Shown here: in pieces, positions 7,012 through 15,457 of the stretch
Layout: the number at the start of each line of letters is the position of its first letter
Position numbering within the stretch: position 1 is the first letter of the stretch
NCBI GenBank assembly: GCA_003151395.1
Contig: PLXJ01000043.1
Location: 1-32,487 of the forward strand
Direction: 5' to 3'
Length of the DNA stretch: 32,487 nt
DNA from: Actinomycetota bacterium
GTDB taxonomy: Bacteria; Actinomycetota; Actinomycetes; Nanopelagicales; Nanopelagicaceae
Position numbers and translations under genes: made by a program
The notes under the pieces: generated by a model
Databases searched by the model: none
What the model was told of the DNA's origin: nothing
Seen by the model: only the letters and a program-made list of their open reading frames with translations

Positions 7012-8508
7012 TTAAAGGGCTGCACCGCCTTCATGTTCGGTGAGCGAGTCTTTTCCGACATTGATCAAAAGGCCAGAGACAAGTGCTGCTAGAAGTAGGA
7101 AGCAGGCACCAATCTTGAATGTGGTGCTAAAACCATGTACTGCACCATAAATTGGCGCTTTGGTTCCTAGCGAGGCGTGACCTTTGATGTAAGCAGCGGT
7201 CGAGGCGAGCGCTACGGTGTTCAGAAGTGCCGCACCAAGAGATCCACCGATCTGTTGGCTGGTATTAAGCATCGCACTCGCGACGCCTGCGTCGTGCTCT
7301 CCGGAGTTATGTAAGCCGGTACTGGCACTGGGTATAAATACGAACGCCAAGCCAAGGGACATAATGATCATCGCGGGAAGGATGCCCTTTACATATTCAG
7401 AGGTCGGCGTTATTCCTGAGAGCAACCAGAGTCCGCCAGCTCCTACGATCAATCCGCCGACCATCATTGGGCGAGGTCCGATCTTTGGCAACAGCTGTGA
7501 TGCGATTCCAGCGCCTACGATAATTCCGCCGCTAAATGGTAGGAAGGCAAAACCCGAGCCTAGCGGAGAGTAGTGCAGAAAGTTTTGCATGTAGATAGAT
7601 AAGAACAGGAACATGGCGAATAGTCCGGTTCCTGTCAATAATGATGCGAGGTAGGAACCACCGCGGTTGCGTTCATTAACAACGCGTAGCGGCAGAAGTG
7701 GATTCTTGACTTGAGCTTCAACTGCCAGAAAAGTCGCAATAAAGAGGGCTGCAACTAGAAAGAAAGGGTAGGTGTGAATATTTGCCCAACCATGATTTGC
7801 TGCTTGACTAAAACCGTAGACGAGACTGACCAATCCCACGGTGACGGTCACGGCTCCAGGAATATCGTATTTGTTATCTCCAGCAGCCTTTGATTCATGC
7901 AGGTTTGGAATCGCGAGGAAGACGGCGATAATGGCAATAGGTACATTTACAAATAAGCACCAGCGCCAGTTTGCAAATTCAGTGAGCGCACCACCGGAGA
8001 TCAGACCAATCGCAGCTCCACCACCAGAAATTGCACCATACACACCAAATGCGCGTGCGCGTTCTTTTGGAACGGTAAAAGTCACGTTAATTAAGGAGAG
8101 CGCAGATGGAGCGAGTAGGGCGGCGAATGCACCTTGCAATCCGCGGGCTCCAAAGAGCATTCCCTGTGTCGTTGCAAAACCTCCAAGAGCGGAAGCACCT
8201 GCAAATCCAATGAGACCTATGATAAAAATCTTCTTACGTCCTACGTAGTCCGCAATTCGACCACCGAGTAGAAGTAAAGAACCAAAGGCTAGGGAGTAGG
8301 CGGTAACAACCCACTGCCGATTTGCATTTGATATTTTCAAAGCAACTTGTGCCTTAGGAAGAGCGAGGTTAATAATCGAAGCATCGAGAATAATCATCAG
8401 TGAAGCGATTGCAATCACTACAAGTGCATACCAACGATTTGGGTCAAGCCCTTCATCTCCAGGGTGCCAATGGTGCTTCTTTCCTTCTTTAGTAATTTCC
8501 AAATTCAT
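7012..8508 (-). CDS. MFS multidrug-type exporter, DHA2 (EmrB/QacA) family
   Basis: 498 residues from ATG 8508, which follows GGAAGG. A 51-codon upstream extension is open but has no family resemblance, so it is rejected as the start. LDASIINLALPKAQ in the first membrane helix is the DHA2 motif, and GGRIADYVGRKKIF is the MFS motif A loop. About 14 hydrophobic segments are present, as in EmrB/QacA-type proton antiporters. Such proteins export drugs, dyes or metabolites; the substrate is unknown. The N-terminal 25 residues are cytoplasmic and His/Lys-rich. The ~150-bp leader carries a TTAAACA inverted repeat at its far end, suggesting a dedicated repressor, but no regulator gene sits beside it. 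Confidence 0.93.
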   Translation of the reverse strand: MNLEITKEGKKHHWHPGDEGLDPNRWYALVVIAIASLMIILDASIINLALPKAQVALKISNANRQWVVTAYSLAFGSLLLLGGRIADYVGRKKIFIIGLIGFAGASALGGFATTQGMLFGARGLQGAFAALLAPSALSLINVTFTVPKERARAFGVYGAISGGGAAIGLISGGALTEFANWRWCLFVNVPIAIIAVFLAIPNLHESKAAGDNKYDIPGAVTVTVGLVSLVYGFSQAANHGWANIHTYPFFLVAALFIATFLAVEAQVKNPLLPLRVVNERNRGGSYLASLLTGTGLFAMFLFLSIYMQNFLHYSPLGSGFAFLPFSGGIIVGAGIASQLLPKIGPRPMMVGGLIVGAGGLWLLSGITPTSEYVKGILPAMIIMSLGLAFVFIPSASTGLHNSGEHDAGVASAMLNTSQQIGGSLGAALLNTVALASTAAYIKGHASLGTKAPIYGAVHGFSTTFKIGACFLLLAALVSGLLINVGKDSLTEHEGGAAL

Positions 8509-8661
8509 TCGTCGACCTTCCAATAAATAGTGAGTTTTCACCGCGAGAAGTTGAACTTTATTGCAAAAAAGTCCAAGGCGCGCTCTGAAAAGCGTGCCAG
8601 AGATGAATTTACGATGCCAATCTGCTACCTTGACGTCAGCGTTTTTTGAACCATAGATCAC

Positions 8662-8678
8662 TTAAACAAATTGTTTAA
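8662..8678. promoter_or_regulatory. Inverted repeat TTAAACA-N3-TGTTTAA in a divergent intergenic region
   Basis: A perfect 7-3-7 palindrome between the MFS exporter (minus) and the aminotransferase with its leader ORF (plus). Its size and AT-rich form suit a TetR- or MarR-type operator, and it may act on both promoters. A TGACGTCA octamer lies nearby at 8631-8638. No regulator is assigned. Confidence 0.5.
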
Positions 8679-8726
8679 AGTCTACGAAAATCAAGGAACG
8701 CGAAAACCATAAGGGAGACTGTCATC

Positions 8727-8777
8727 GTGTCTTGGCACCAGCCAAGAGTCCTCGATGCACACAACGTTCGTAAATGA
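8727..8777 (+). CDS. Short leader ORF (16 codons) coupled to the aminotransferase
   Basis: GTG 8727 follows AAGGGAG at good spacing and encodes MSWHQPRVLDAHNVRK, ending in TGA at 8775-8777. That stop overlaps the aminotransferase ATG (ATGA), the usual geometry of translational coupling. The aminotransferase has no Shine-Dalgarno of its own, so ribosomes probably reach it through this ORF. A perfect hairpin, CTTGGC-ACCA-GCCAAG (8731-8746), lies inside the ORF. It could be a regulatory leader peptide or simply a ribosome-loading device. Existence of translation is inference. Confidence 0.5.
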   Translation: MSWHQPRVLDAHNVRK

Positions 8778-10165
8778 GTTCACAACTTAAACCTCAAACA
8801 TATAGAAAGCTCAGCAGTAATTCCCGCCCCCTAGATGCAAGCCGAGTTGATAAATTGCTCGTCGCTGAATGGGAACGGTTTGCAGAATCATCATTCGCCT
8901 CAAGAATTGAGTTCGACCTTGCGTTGGATTCGATGCCATTAGGCGTTCCCTCTAGTTTCCAGCACTGGGATCCTTACCCAATCTCAATTGTCAGCGCCAA
9001 GGGCGCTTGGATGACCGATGTTGATGGTCGCGAACTCCTTGATCTCTCAATGGGCTTTGGAGCCATGCTGGCCGGCCACCTCAATCCGGAAGTAGTTGCA
9101 GAAGCAAAGAGTGCGCTAGAAACTGGAACCCTCTTCGTCACCCCATCACCAATATCACGCCATGCCGCAGAGTTGATCTGCAAACGCTTTGATGTTGATC
9201 AAATTCGTTTTGCTAACTCTGGTACCGAAGCAACGATGTATGCGGTTCGTTTAGCCAAGGTCTTTTCTGGCAAGAATGGATTGGTCAAAATCGAGGGTGG
9301 TTATCACGGAAGCTACGACCCATTAACAGTTTCAGCCAAGCCAGATTTGCAGTTGGCAGGTCCTGCAGATAACCCAATCCCCGTTGTTCCTGCCGGGGCA
9401 AATGTGGGTGAAGTTTACGTTGTTCCATTTAATAATCTAGATTCTCTTGAGCGAGTTTTCAAAAACCACGCATCTTCTATCGCCTGCTTCATTATGGAGC
9501 CAGTTCTAGAAAATCTGGCAATTGTTCTTCCGGATGATGGTTACCTAGCTGCTGTTCGCGCATTGTGCGATCAGTACGGTGTCATTTTGATTTTCGATGA
9601 AGTTAAAACCGGGTTGACGGCAGGACCACGCGGTGCAGCAGCTCGTCTCGGCGTTAAGCCCGATCTGATCTGTCTCGCTAAGTCGATCGGCGGGGGATTG
9701 CCACTTGCCGCATTTGGTGGAAAGAAAGAGATCATGGCTGCAATTGCAGATGGTCGATTCCATCACTTTGGAACTTTCAATGCAAACCCCCTTGCAATGG
9801 CCGGTGTTCGTGCCATGGATAGGGTCTGCACCGACGAAAGTTTGGGAAAGGCAGAAGCCTTGAATTTCCAGGCACTCGATCGGATTACCGACATCATCAA
9901 TGAGTACGAGCTTCCCGCTCACACGGTTGGTTTTGGAATAAAAGGTTGCATTACCTGGTCGATTGATCCCGTGCGTAACTACCGCGATTACAAGGCAACA
10001 GATTTCAAGGTTGCAGAGTTGTCGTGGCTCTGGTCACTTAACCGCGGAATCATCACGCCTCCGGGACTTGATGAGCAGTGGTTGATCAGTTTGGCACATG
10101 AGCAGAAAGAGATCGACATTTTGGTCGAGGATTTCCGCCAGATTGCTGTAGCTCTTCGCGCGTAA
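8774..10165 (+). CDS. Class III PLP aminotransferase (glutamate-1-semialdehyde aminomutase-like)
   Basis: 463 residues. PLP-fold features are clear: NSGTEA (149-154) for phosphate binding, FDEVKTG with Asp275, and the Schiff-base lysine Lys303 in LAKSIGGGLPLAAFGG. The overall sequence is closest to the HemL-like branch (HHFGTFNANPLAMAG), but an N-terminal extension of about 50 residues and the absence of any haem genes argue against a true glutamate-1-semialdehyde aminomutase. Its neighbours are a polyamine transporter, ureohydrolase, decarboxylase and saccharopine-dehydrogenase-like enzyme, so an omega-amine or beta-amino-acid substrate is more likely. The ATG at 8774 overlaps the stop of a short leader ORF. 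Substrate assignment is inference. Confidence 0.85.
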   Translation: MSSQLKPQTYRKLSSNSRPLDASRVDKLLVAEWERFAESSFASRIEFDLALDSMPLGVPSSFQHWDPYPISIVSAKGAWMTDVDGRELLDLSMGFGAMLAGHLNPEVVAEAKSALETGTLFVTPSPISRHAAELICKRFDVDQIRFANSGTEATMYAVRLAKVFSGKNGLVKIEGGYHGSYDPLTVSAKPDLQLAGPADNPIPVVPAGANVGEVYVVPFNNLDSLERVFKNHASSIACFIMEPVLENLAIVLPDDGYLAAVRALCDQYGVILIFDEVKTGLTAGPRGAAARLGVKPDLICLAKSIGGGLPLAAFGGKKEIMAAIADGRFHHFGTFNANPLAMAGVRAMDRVCTDESLGKAEALNFQALDRITDIINEYELPAHTVGFGIKGCITWSIDPVRNYRDYKATDFKVAELSWLWSLNRGIITPPGLDEQWLISLAHEQKEIDILVEDFRQIAVALRA

Positions 10166-10197
10166 AGTAGTTCGTTACTAAGTATCAGTTATTCCAG

Positions 10198-11796
10198 TTA
10201 CTCGAGGGCGATGAGATCCAAATATTCTTCGTTCCACAGGTCTTCATCGCCATCGGGTAGCAACAAAACGCGCTCTGGTTTGAGTGCCAGGACAGCGCCG
10301 ATGTCGTGAGTAACCAGGACCACAGCGCCTTGATATTCTCCTAGCGCCGCCAAGATTTCATCACGGGAGGCTGGATCCAAGTTATTTGTTGGTTCGTCGA
10401 GCAACAATAAGTTAGCCGCTCCAACAACCAAGGTTGCAAGTGCCAATCGAGTTCGCTCGCCACCACTCAATACTTTGACTGGTTTTTTAACATCGTCTCC
10501 ACTAAATAGGAAGGAGCCAAGAACTTGGCGAGCTTGTGGTTCCCCAACACCTTCACCGGAAGAGAGCATGTTCTCTAGAACTGTTCGTTCAAAGTCCAAC
10601 ATTTCGTGTTCCTGAGCGTAGTAACCAATTTTGAGACCGTGACCCGGTTCGATAGCACCAGTATCTGATTCGGTGACCCCGGCTAGCATTTTTAGAAGTG
10701 TGGTTTTTCCAGCACCATTAAGTCCAAGAATTACAACGCGCGAACCCTTGTCGATTGCAAGATCTACGTCGGTAAAGATTTCAAGTGATCCATAAGACTT
10801 TGACAAGCCATGAGCCATAAGAGGTGTCTTCCCACACGGCGCTGGAGTTGGAAAGCGTAATTTTGCAACTTTCTCCGATTTGCGGACATCTTCAAGTCCA
10901 GCAAGCAGGGCGTCGGCGCGACGCAACATGCCTTGAGCTGCGACGGCCTTCGTTGCTTTGGCACGCATCTTTTCGCCTTGTTTGGCCAAAATCGCTGCTT
11001 TCTTTTCGGCGTTGGCGCGCTCCTTCTTGCGGCGATGCTCATCATCCTCGCGTTGCTGCAAATACTTTTTCCAACCCATGTTGTACACGTCAATGACATT
11101 TCGGTTGCCGTCGATATAAAAGACTTTGTTCACGACGGTTTCTATCAAATTTACATCGTGGGAAATAATGACTAGTCCGCCAGAGTACTTACCCAAATAT
11201 TCCCGGAGCCAGTTAATTGATTCCGCGTCCAGGTGATTCGTGGGTTCATCCAAAATTAAGGTTTCAGAGCCACCAAAAAGTAGTCGAGCAAGTTCGACTC
11301 GACGACGCTGTCCGCCTGACAGCCCGATAAGTGAATCATTAAAAATTCGCTCAGGTAACCCTAAGTTCATGGCGATGGATTCCGCCTCGGAAGATGCACT
11401 GTATCCACCAGCAACGCTGAATTCTTGGTCAACGCGGCTATATCGCTCCATGGCCAATTCGAGTTCTTCCATGCTTGCTGTTGCCATGGCTTCTTCGGCT
11501 TTACGCATTCGAGTGACGATCTGATCGAGTCCGCGAGCGGACAATATGCGATTTATAACACTTTCTTCTTGATCACCAGTGCGGGGATCTTGAGGCAAGT
11601 AACCGATGGTCCCAGTACGCAAGACCTGACCGCCAGCTGGAAGTCCTTCACCGGCTAGTACTTTGGCAAGAGTGCTCTTGCCCGCACCATTTCGTCCAAC
11701 AAACCCAATGCGATCACCATGGTTTATTCGAACTGTGACATCTTTTACAAGGAGGCGAGCCCCAGCACGCAGTTCAACACTCTGGGTCGCAATCAC
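10198..11796 (-). CDS. ABC-F family ATPase (ribosome-associated type)
   Basis: 532 residues with two ATP-binding cassettes and no membrane segment. Cassette 1 has GRNGAGKS (34-41), LSGGQRRRVELARLL and LILDEPTNHLD. Cassette 2 has LGLNGAGKTT, LSGGERTRLALATLV and LLLDEPTNNLD. Between them lies a long Lys/Glu/Arg-rich linker, the P-site tRNA interaction motif region of ABC-F proteins. The family works on the ribosome, either resolving stalled complexes or protecting against antibiotics. The N-terminus and length resemble actinobacterial proteins such as M. tuberculosis Rv1473 more than EttA, but which role it plays is not certain. The GTG start lacks a Shine-Dalgarno and has TAAGAT 6 nt upstream. 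It interrupts the amine cluster on the opposite strand and is probably unrelated to it. Confidence 0.92.
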   Translation of the reverse strand: MIATQSVELRAGARLLVKDVTVRINHGDRIGFVGRNGAGKSTLAKVLAGEGLPAGGQVLRTGTIGYLPQDPRTGDQEESVINRILSARGLDQIVTRMRKAEEAMATASMEELELAMERYSRVDQEFSVAGGYSASSEAESIAMNLGLPERIFNDSLIGLSGGQRRRVELARLLFGGSETLILDEPTNHLDAESINWLREYLGKYSGGLVIISHDVNLIETVVNKVFYIDGNRNVIDVYNMGWKKYLQQREDDEHRRKKERANAEKKAAILAKQGEKMRAKATKAVAAQGMLRRADALLAGLEDVRKSEKVAKLRFPTPAPCGKTPLMAHGLSKSYGSLEIFTDVDLAIDKGSRVVILGLNGAGKTTLLKMLAGVTESDTGAIEPGHGLKIGYYAQEHEMLDFERTVLENMLSSGEGVGEPQARQVLGSFLFSGDDVKKPVKVLSGGERTRLALATLVVGAANLLLLDEPTNNLDPASRDEILAALGEYQGAVVLVTHDIGAVLALKPERVLLLPDGDEDLWNEEYLDLIALE

Positions 11797-11802
11797 TACC
11801 TA

Positions 11803-11808
11803 ATCTTA
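11803..11808 (-). promoter_or_regulatory. Candidate -10 box (TAAGAT) for a leaderless ABC-F transcript
   Basis: On the minus strand TAAGAT is followed by six bases and the GTG at 11796. No Shine-Dalgarno is present, so transcription and translation probably begin at the same base. Confidence 0.6.
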
Positions 11809-11892
11809 CTGGCTAAACAATCACACCTTGACCTGATGGAAAAGGGGGCTTCGCAGAGATAGACTGGAAAAAACCGTTTGGAGTTGATTTTT

Positions 11893-13119
11893 ATGAAGGC
11901 CCTCGTTATTGGTGCCGGTGGTGTTGGAAGCGCGATTGCGAATATCGCCTCCCGTCGGAAATTTATTACCTCTATGGTCGTTGCCGATCGTGATTTGGCC
12001 CGAGCAGAGGCTGCAGTTAAACGCCTTGGGGACAAGAGATTCACGGCAACGACAATTGATGCATCAAGCGTAGATGACCTCTGCGCGCTGATTCGCTTAA
12101 CTGATCCTGATGTCGTAATTAATGCAGTTGATCCGAGATTTGTCTTGCAGATATTTGAGGCTTGTGAAAAGGAAGGCACGAACTATATAGATATGGCGAT
12201 GTCCTTATCTAAGCCACATCCCACCGCACCCCATTCCCAGACTGGGCTTATGTTGGGTGAGGAACAATTTGCCCGAGATGACGCCTTCAAGTCGAAAGGA
12301 ATTTATGCGTTAGTCGGAATTGGAGTCGAGCCTGGCCTTAGTGATGTATTTGCAAAGTATGCATCCGATGAACTCTTTTCACGCATTGATTCCGCAATTG
12401 TTTATGATGGCTCAAATCTGGTTGTCGAAGGCTATGACTTTGCCCCGACTTTCTCTATTTGGACAACGATTGAAGAGTGTCTAAACCCGCCGCTTATGTT
12501 TGAGAAGGATCGTGGTTGGTATACGACCGAACCTTTTTCTGACCTTGAGAGTTTTGATTTCCCAGATGGGATCGGTTTTGTTGAGTGCGTCAATGTTGAA
12601 CATGAAGAAGTTGCATTGATTCCTCGACAGATTGAGGCAGGAAAAGTGGCGTTCAAATATGGTCTGGGAAGCCATTTCATAGATATTCTAAAAACGATTC
12701 ACACACTTGGTTTGGATAGAACTGAACCGATAAGTGTTCAAGGGGTGATGGTCTCACCACGCAATGTCCTTGCTGCGCTACTTCCTGATCCCGCAACACT
12801 TGGGTCACTGATGACAGGTAAAACGTGCGCAGGCATTCAAATCAAAGGGTTAGATAAATCAGGTAGTCCTAGGGCGGTTTATATTTATAATGTTGTTGAT
12901 AATGCCTTCTCGATGGGGGAATATAGGGACCAGGCGGTAGTTTGGCAGACTGCAATTAATCCACTTATTGCACTTGAGTTAATTCAACGAGGTGACTGGA
13001 AGCCTTTCGGCGTTAATGGTCCTGAATGGTTTCCTGCGAAACCTTTCTTAGAATTGCTGGAGTCCTATGGGACAAGTTGGCATATCAGGGAAGAATCGAC
13101 CGAAGGAATTATGCTTTAG
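11893..13119 (+). CDS. Saccharopine dehydrogenase-like oxidoreductase
   Basis: 408 residues from ATG 11893, which has GGAG 9 nt upstream; an in-frame TTG at 11878 is rejected. The N-terminal Rossmann motif VIGAGGVGSAIA (5-16) and the following acidic VADRD segment bind NAD(P). PDVVINAVDP and a GVGIEPGLSD-like turn (GIGVEPGLSDVFAKYA) are typical of the saccharopine dehydrogenase/LYS9 family. That family also contains carboxy(nor)spermidine dehydrogenase, which condenses an aldehyde with an amine reductively. Because the gene lies directly before the polyamine transporter operon, I favour an amine or polyamine substrate over lysine metabolism. The reaction itself is not shown by the sequence. 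Confidence 0.82.
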   Translation: MKALVIGAGGVGSAIANIASRRKFITSMVVADRDLARAEAAVKRLGDKRFTATTIDASSVDDLCALIRLTDPDVVINAVDPRFVLQIFEACEKEGTNYIDMAMSLSKPHPTAPHSQTGLMLGEEQFARDDAFKSKGIYALVGIGVEPGLSDVFAKYASDELFSRIDSAIVYDGSNLVVEGYDFAPTFSIWTTIEECLNPPLMFEKDRGWYTTEPFSDLESFDFPDGIGFVECVNVEHEEVALIPRQIEAGKVAFKYGLGSHFIDILKTIHTLGLDRTEPISVQGVMVSPRNVLAALLPDPATLGSLMTGKTCAGIQIKGLDKSGSPRAVYIYNVVDNAFSMGEYRDQAVVWQTAINPLIALELIQRGDWKPFGVNGPEWFPAKPFLELLESYGTSWHIREESTEGIML

Positions 13120-13122
13120 TCG

Positions 13123-13151
13123 TTGCAACTAATAGGGAGCGGTTCTAGGAT
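13123..13151 (+). promoter_or_regulatory. Candidate promoter ahead of potD (TTGCAA-N17-TAGGAT)
   Basis: TTGCAA at 13123-13128 and TAGGAT at 13146-13151 are separated by exactly 17 bases, just after the upstream stop codon. The predicted start would give a ~25-nt leader containing the AAAGGG ribosome-binding site of potD. Confidence 0.5.
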
Positions 13152-13181
13152 CGCATCACTACTCAGAAAGGGTTAACCGAA

Positions 13182-14318
13182 ATGGCTATTGAATTCTCTA
13201 GGCGTGATTTGATCAAAGCAGTGGGTGGCTTGAGCGCAGCTTCTCTACTGGGGCTATCTGGAGAAGGAATTGCCAATGCGGCTTCGAGTCAACAGACGGT
13301 CCGGTTCGCGAACTGGTCGCTCTACTTAGATTATGACAATAAGACAAAGCGTTATCCGACTCTAGTTGATTTCACAAAAAAGACTGGAATCCCAGTCAAA
13401 TATATGGAAGTTGTTGATGACAACGACACATTCACGGCCAAAGTAACGCCACAGTTACGACTTAAAAAAGACATTGGCTATGACATTGTCGTTCTTACAG
13501 AGTGGATGGCTAGCCGCTGGATCACCGGTGGGTATGTCACAAAGTTTGACGATGCCAAGGTCCCGAACAGGAAAAATGTTTTACCGTTCCTGCTCAATCG
13601 TCCGCTTGATCCCGGACGCCACTACTCCTTGCCATGGGCGGGAGTGATCGCCGGGTTTGCTTGGAACAATAAGCACAATCCAAAGGGAATTCACACGATG
13701 GAGCAATTATTCGCGCCGGCCAATAAGGGTAAAGTAGAAGTCTTGTCGGAGATGCGCGACACCATTGGCTTAATTTTGATGTGGCAAGGGGTGGATATCA
13801 CCAAACCGTTTAGTCAAGACAAATTCATGAATGCAATCGATTACATGCAGAAAATGATTCATGATGGCTTTATTCGCCAGGTAAAGGGTCAAAGTTATCA
13901 AGAAGACTTGATTAGTGGGGATGCAACTGCTGTTATCGGATGGTCAGGCGATATCAACCAACTCAATGCGCAGAATTCGAATCAATTTGGATTCGCTATC
14001 CCAGATTCAGGTGGCACCTTCTCTACAGACAATATGATGATTCCCGCCCATTCGCCCAACAAGATCAATGCTGAGGCGGTCATCAATTACTACTACGACC
14101 CAGTCGTTGCTGCGCGTGTTGCTAACTATATTAACTATGTCTGCCCAGTTGCAGGCGCACAACAAGCAATGGCCAAGATCAACCCAGCGCAAGTCAAGAA
14201 CAAATTGATTTTCCCAGACGCCGCGATGTGGAAAAAATTGCATGTATTCCGAGAGTTGTCGCAATCTGAACAGATTTCCTTTGCGACTGCCTTTCAGAAG
14301 GCGAGTGGCAACGCATAG
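13182..14318 (+). CDS. potD: Polyamine ABC transporter substrate-binding protein (PotD-like), Tat-exported
   Basis: 378 residues, ATG with AAAGGG upstream. The N-terminus FSRRDLIKAVGG is a twin-arginine signal, followed by a hydrophobic stretch and ANA-A cleavage site near residue 33, so the protein is exported folded. The mature part is a type 2 periplasmic-binding-like fold with the FANWSLYLDYD opening and YDIVVLTEWMASRWI segment seen in PotD/PotF proteins; aromatic residues there usually clamp di- and polyamines. It delivers ligand to the PotB/PotC permeases. Its TAG stop overlaps the potA GTG by one base, so the genes form one operon. Spermidine versus putrescine preference cannot be decided. 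Confidence 0.9.
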   Translation: MAIEFSRRDLIKAVGGLSAASLLGLSGEGIANAASSQQTVRFANWSLYLDYDNKTKRYPTLVDFTKKTGIPVKYMEVVDDNDTFTAKVTPQLRLKKDIGYDIVVLTEWMASRWITGGYVTKFDDAKVPNRKNVLPFLLNRPLDPGRHYSLPWAGVIAGFAWNNKHNPKGIHTMEQLFAPANKGKVEVLSEMRDTIGLILMWQGVDITKPFSQDKFMNAIDYMQKMIHDGFIRQVKGQSYQEDLISGDATAVIGWSGDINQLNAQNSNQFGFAIPDSGGTFSTDNMMIPAHSPNKINAEAVINYYYDPVVAARVANYINYVCPVAGAQQAMAKINPAQVKNKLIFPDAAMWKKLHVFRELSQSEQISFATAFQKASGNA

Positions 14319-15457
14319 TGGTTGATGCTTCAACGTCAGCCCATGGCGACCTAACCCTCAAAAACCTCACCAAGAATTTTGGTGATTTTATTGCGGTAGA
14401 TGATTTAGATTTAGTGATACCAGAAGGTTCATTCTTTGCCTTGCTTGGACCTTCTGGTTGCGGAAAAACTACGACACTACGAATGGTGGCGGGCTTAGAG
14501 GAGCCAACATCTGGATCAATATTTATTGGTAACACGGATATCACTTACGAGAAGCCATATAAGCGCCCAGTAAATACCGTCTTTCAAAACTATGCGCTCT
14601 TTCCACACTTATCGATTTATGAGAATGTGGCATTTGGGCTGCGTCGTCGTGGGGTGAAAGATGTTGATACACAAGTTCAGAAAGCACTTGAACTCGTTGA
14701 ACTAACACACCTATCGAGTCGTAAACCTAATCAACTCTCGGGTGGGCAACAACAGCGGATTGCCTTGGCACGTGCGATAGTTAATCGCCCGGCGCTGCTC
14801 CTCCTGGATGAACCGCTTGGTGCACTTGATCTCAAACTCCGCCGAGCGATGCAAATTGAACTCAAGTGGATTCAAACGGAGGTTGGAATCACCTTCGTTC
14901 ACGTGACTCATGACCAAGAAGAAGCTATGACCATGGCGGACACAATTGCTGTCATGAATGAAGGCAAGATTGAACAGATGGGTAGTCCCGCTGATTTGTA
15001 TGACGATCCCCGAACTGCTTTCGTCGCAAATTTTCTTGGACAGTCCAATCTCATTAAAGGATTAATTACAGATCGCGCCGACAATTCAGGAATTGTCGAT
15101 GTTTTCGGGACCAAATTATCGCTACCCACAATCCGAAACCATGCCCACGACTCTTCGGTCTTGTTGGGTATTCGCCCAGAAAAGATTCGAATCGCGCCAG
15201 CTGGTGCTGCCATGAATGGAAATATTCTTGACGGCGGTGTCATATCCGATGCCTCATATATAGGAGTCAGCACGCAGTACCAGGTTGAAATGCCTTGGGG
15301 TCAAGAGTTGATGGTTTTCGAACAGAATGATGACGGCACACCGCCGTTAGCCAAGGGTGATCCTGTGGTTATGTCTTGGGAGCCTATTTTTACCTTTGGG
15401 TTGGCCGGTGACCAAGATGCCACCGCAGGTTCGGAAGCGAACCCAGATAGCGAATGA
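14318..15457 (+). CDS. potA: Polyamine ABC transporter ATPase (PotA-like)
   Basis: 379 residues from a GTG that overlaps the potD stop. Walker A GPSGCGKT is at 44-51, Q-loop Gln90 (FQNYALFP), signature LSGGQQQ at 140-146 and Walker B LLLLDEP at 160-166, with the H-loop in VTHDQEE. The VFQNYALFPHLSIYENVAFGL segment is characteristic of spermidine/putrescine and related importers. After about residue 240 a TOBE-type regulatory domain follows (GIRPEKIRI). It energises polyamine uptake at the inner face of the membrane. Its stop overlaps the potB start (ATGA). Confidence 0.94.
   Translation: MVDASTSAHGDLTLKNLTKNFGDFIAVDDLDLVIPEGSFFALLGPSGCGKTTTLRMVAGLEEPTSGSIFIGNTDITYEKPYKRPVNTVFQNYALFPHLSIYENVAFGLRRRGVKDVDTQVQKALELVELTHLSSRKPNQLSGGQQQRIALARAIVNRPALLLLDEPLGALDLKLRRAMQIELKWIQTEVGITFVHVTHDQEEAMTMADTIAVMNEGKIEQMGSPADLYDDPRTAFVANFLGQSNLIKGLITDRADNSGIVDVFGTKLSLPTIRNHAHDSSVLLGIRPEKIRIAPAGAAMNGNILDGGVISDASYIGVSTQYQVEMPWGQELMVFEQNDDGTPPLAKGDPVVMSWEPIFTFGLAGDQDATAGSEANPDSE

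Noticed and set aside
8509-8661. N-terminal extension of the MFS exporter by 51 codons
   Set aside because: The extension has no family similarity; ATG 8508 has GGAAGG and begins a typical DHA2 N-terminus.
8774-10165. Calling the aminotransferase hemL
   Set aside because: Similar fold family, but a long N-terminal extension and no haem-synthesis neighbours; context points to amine metabolism.
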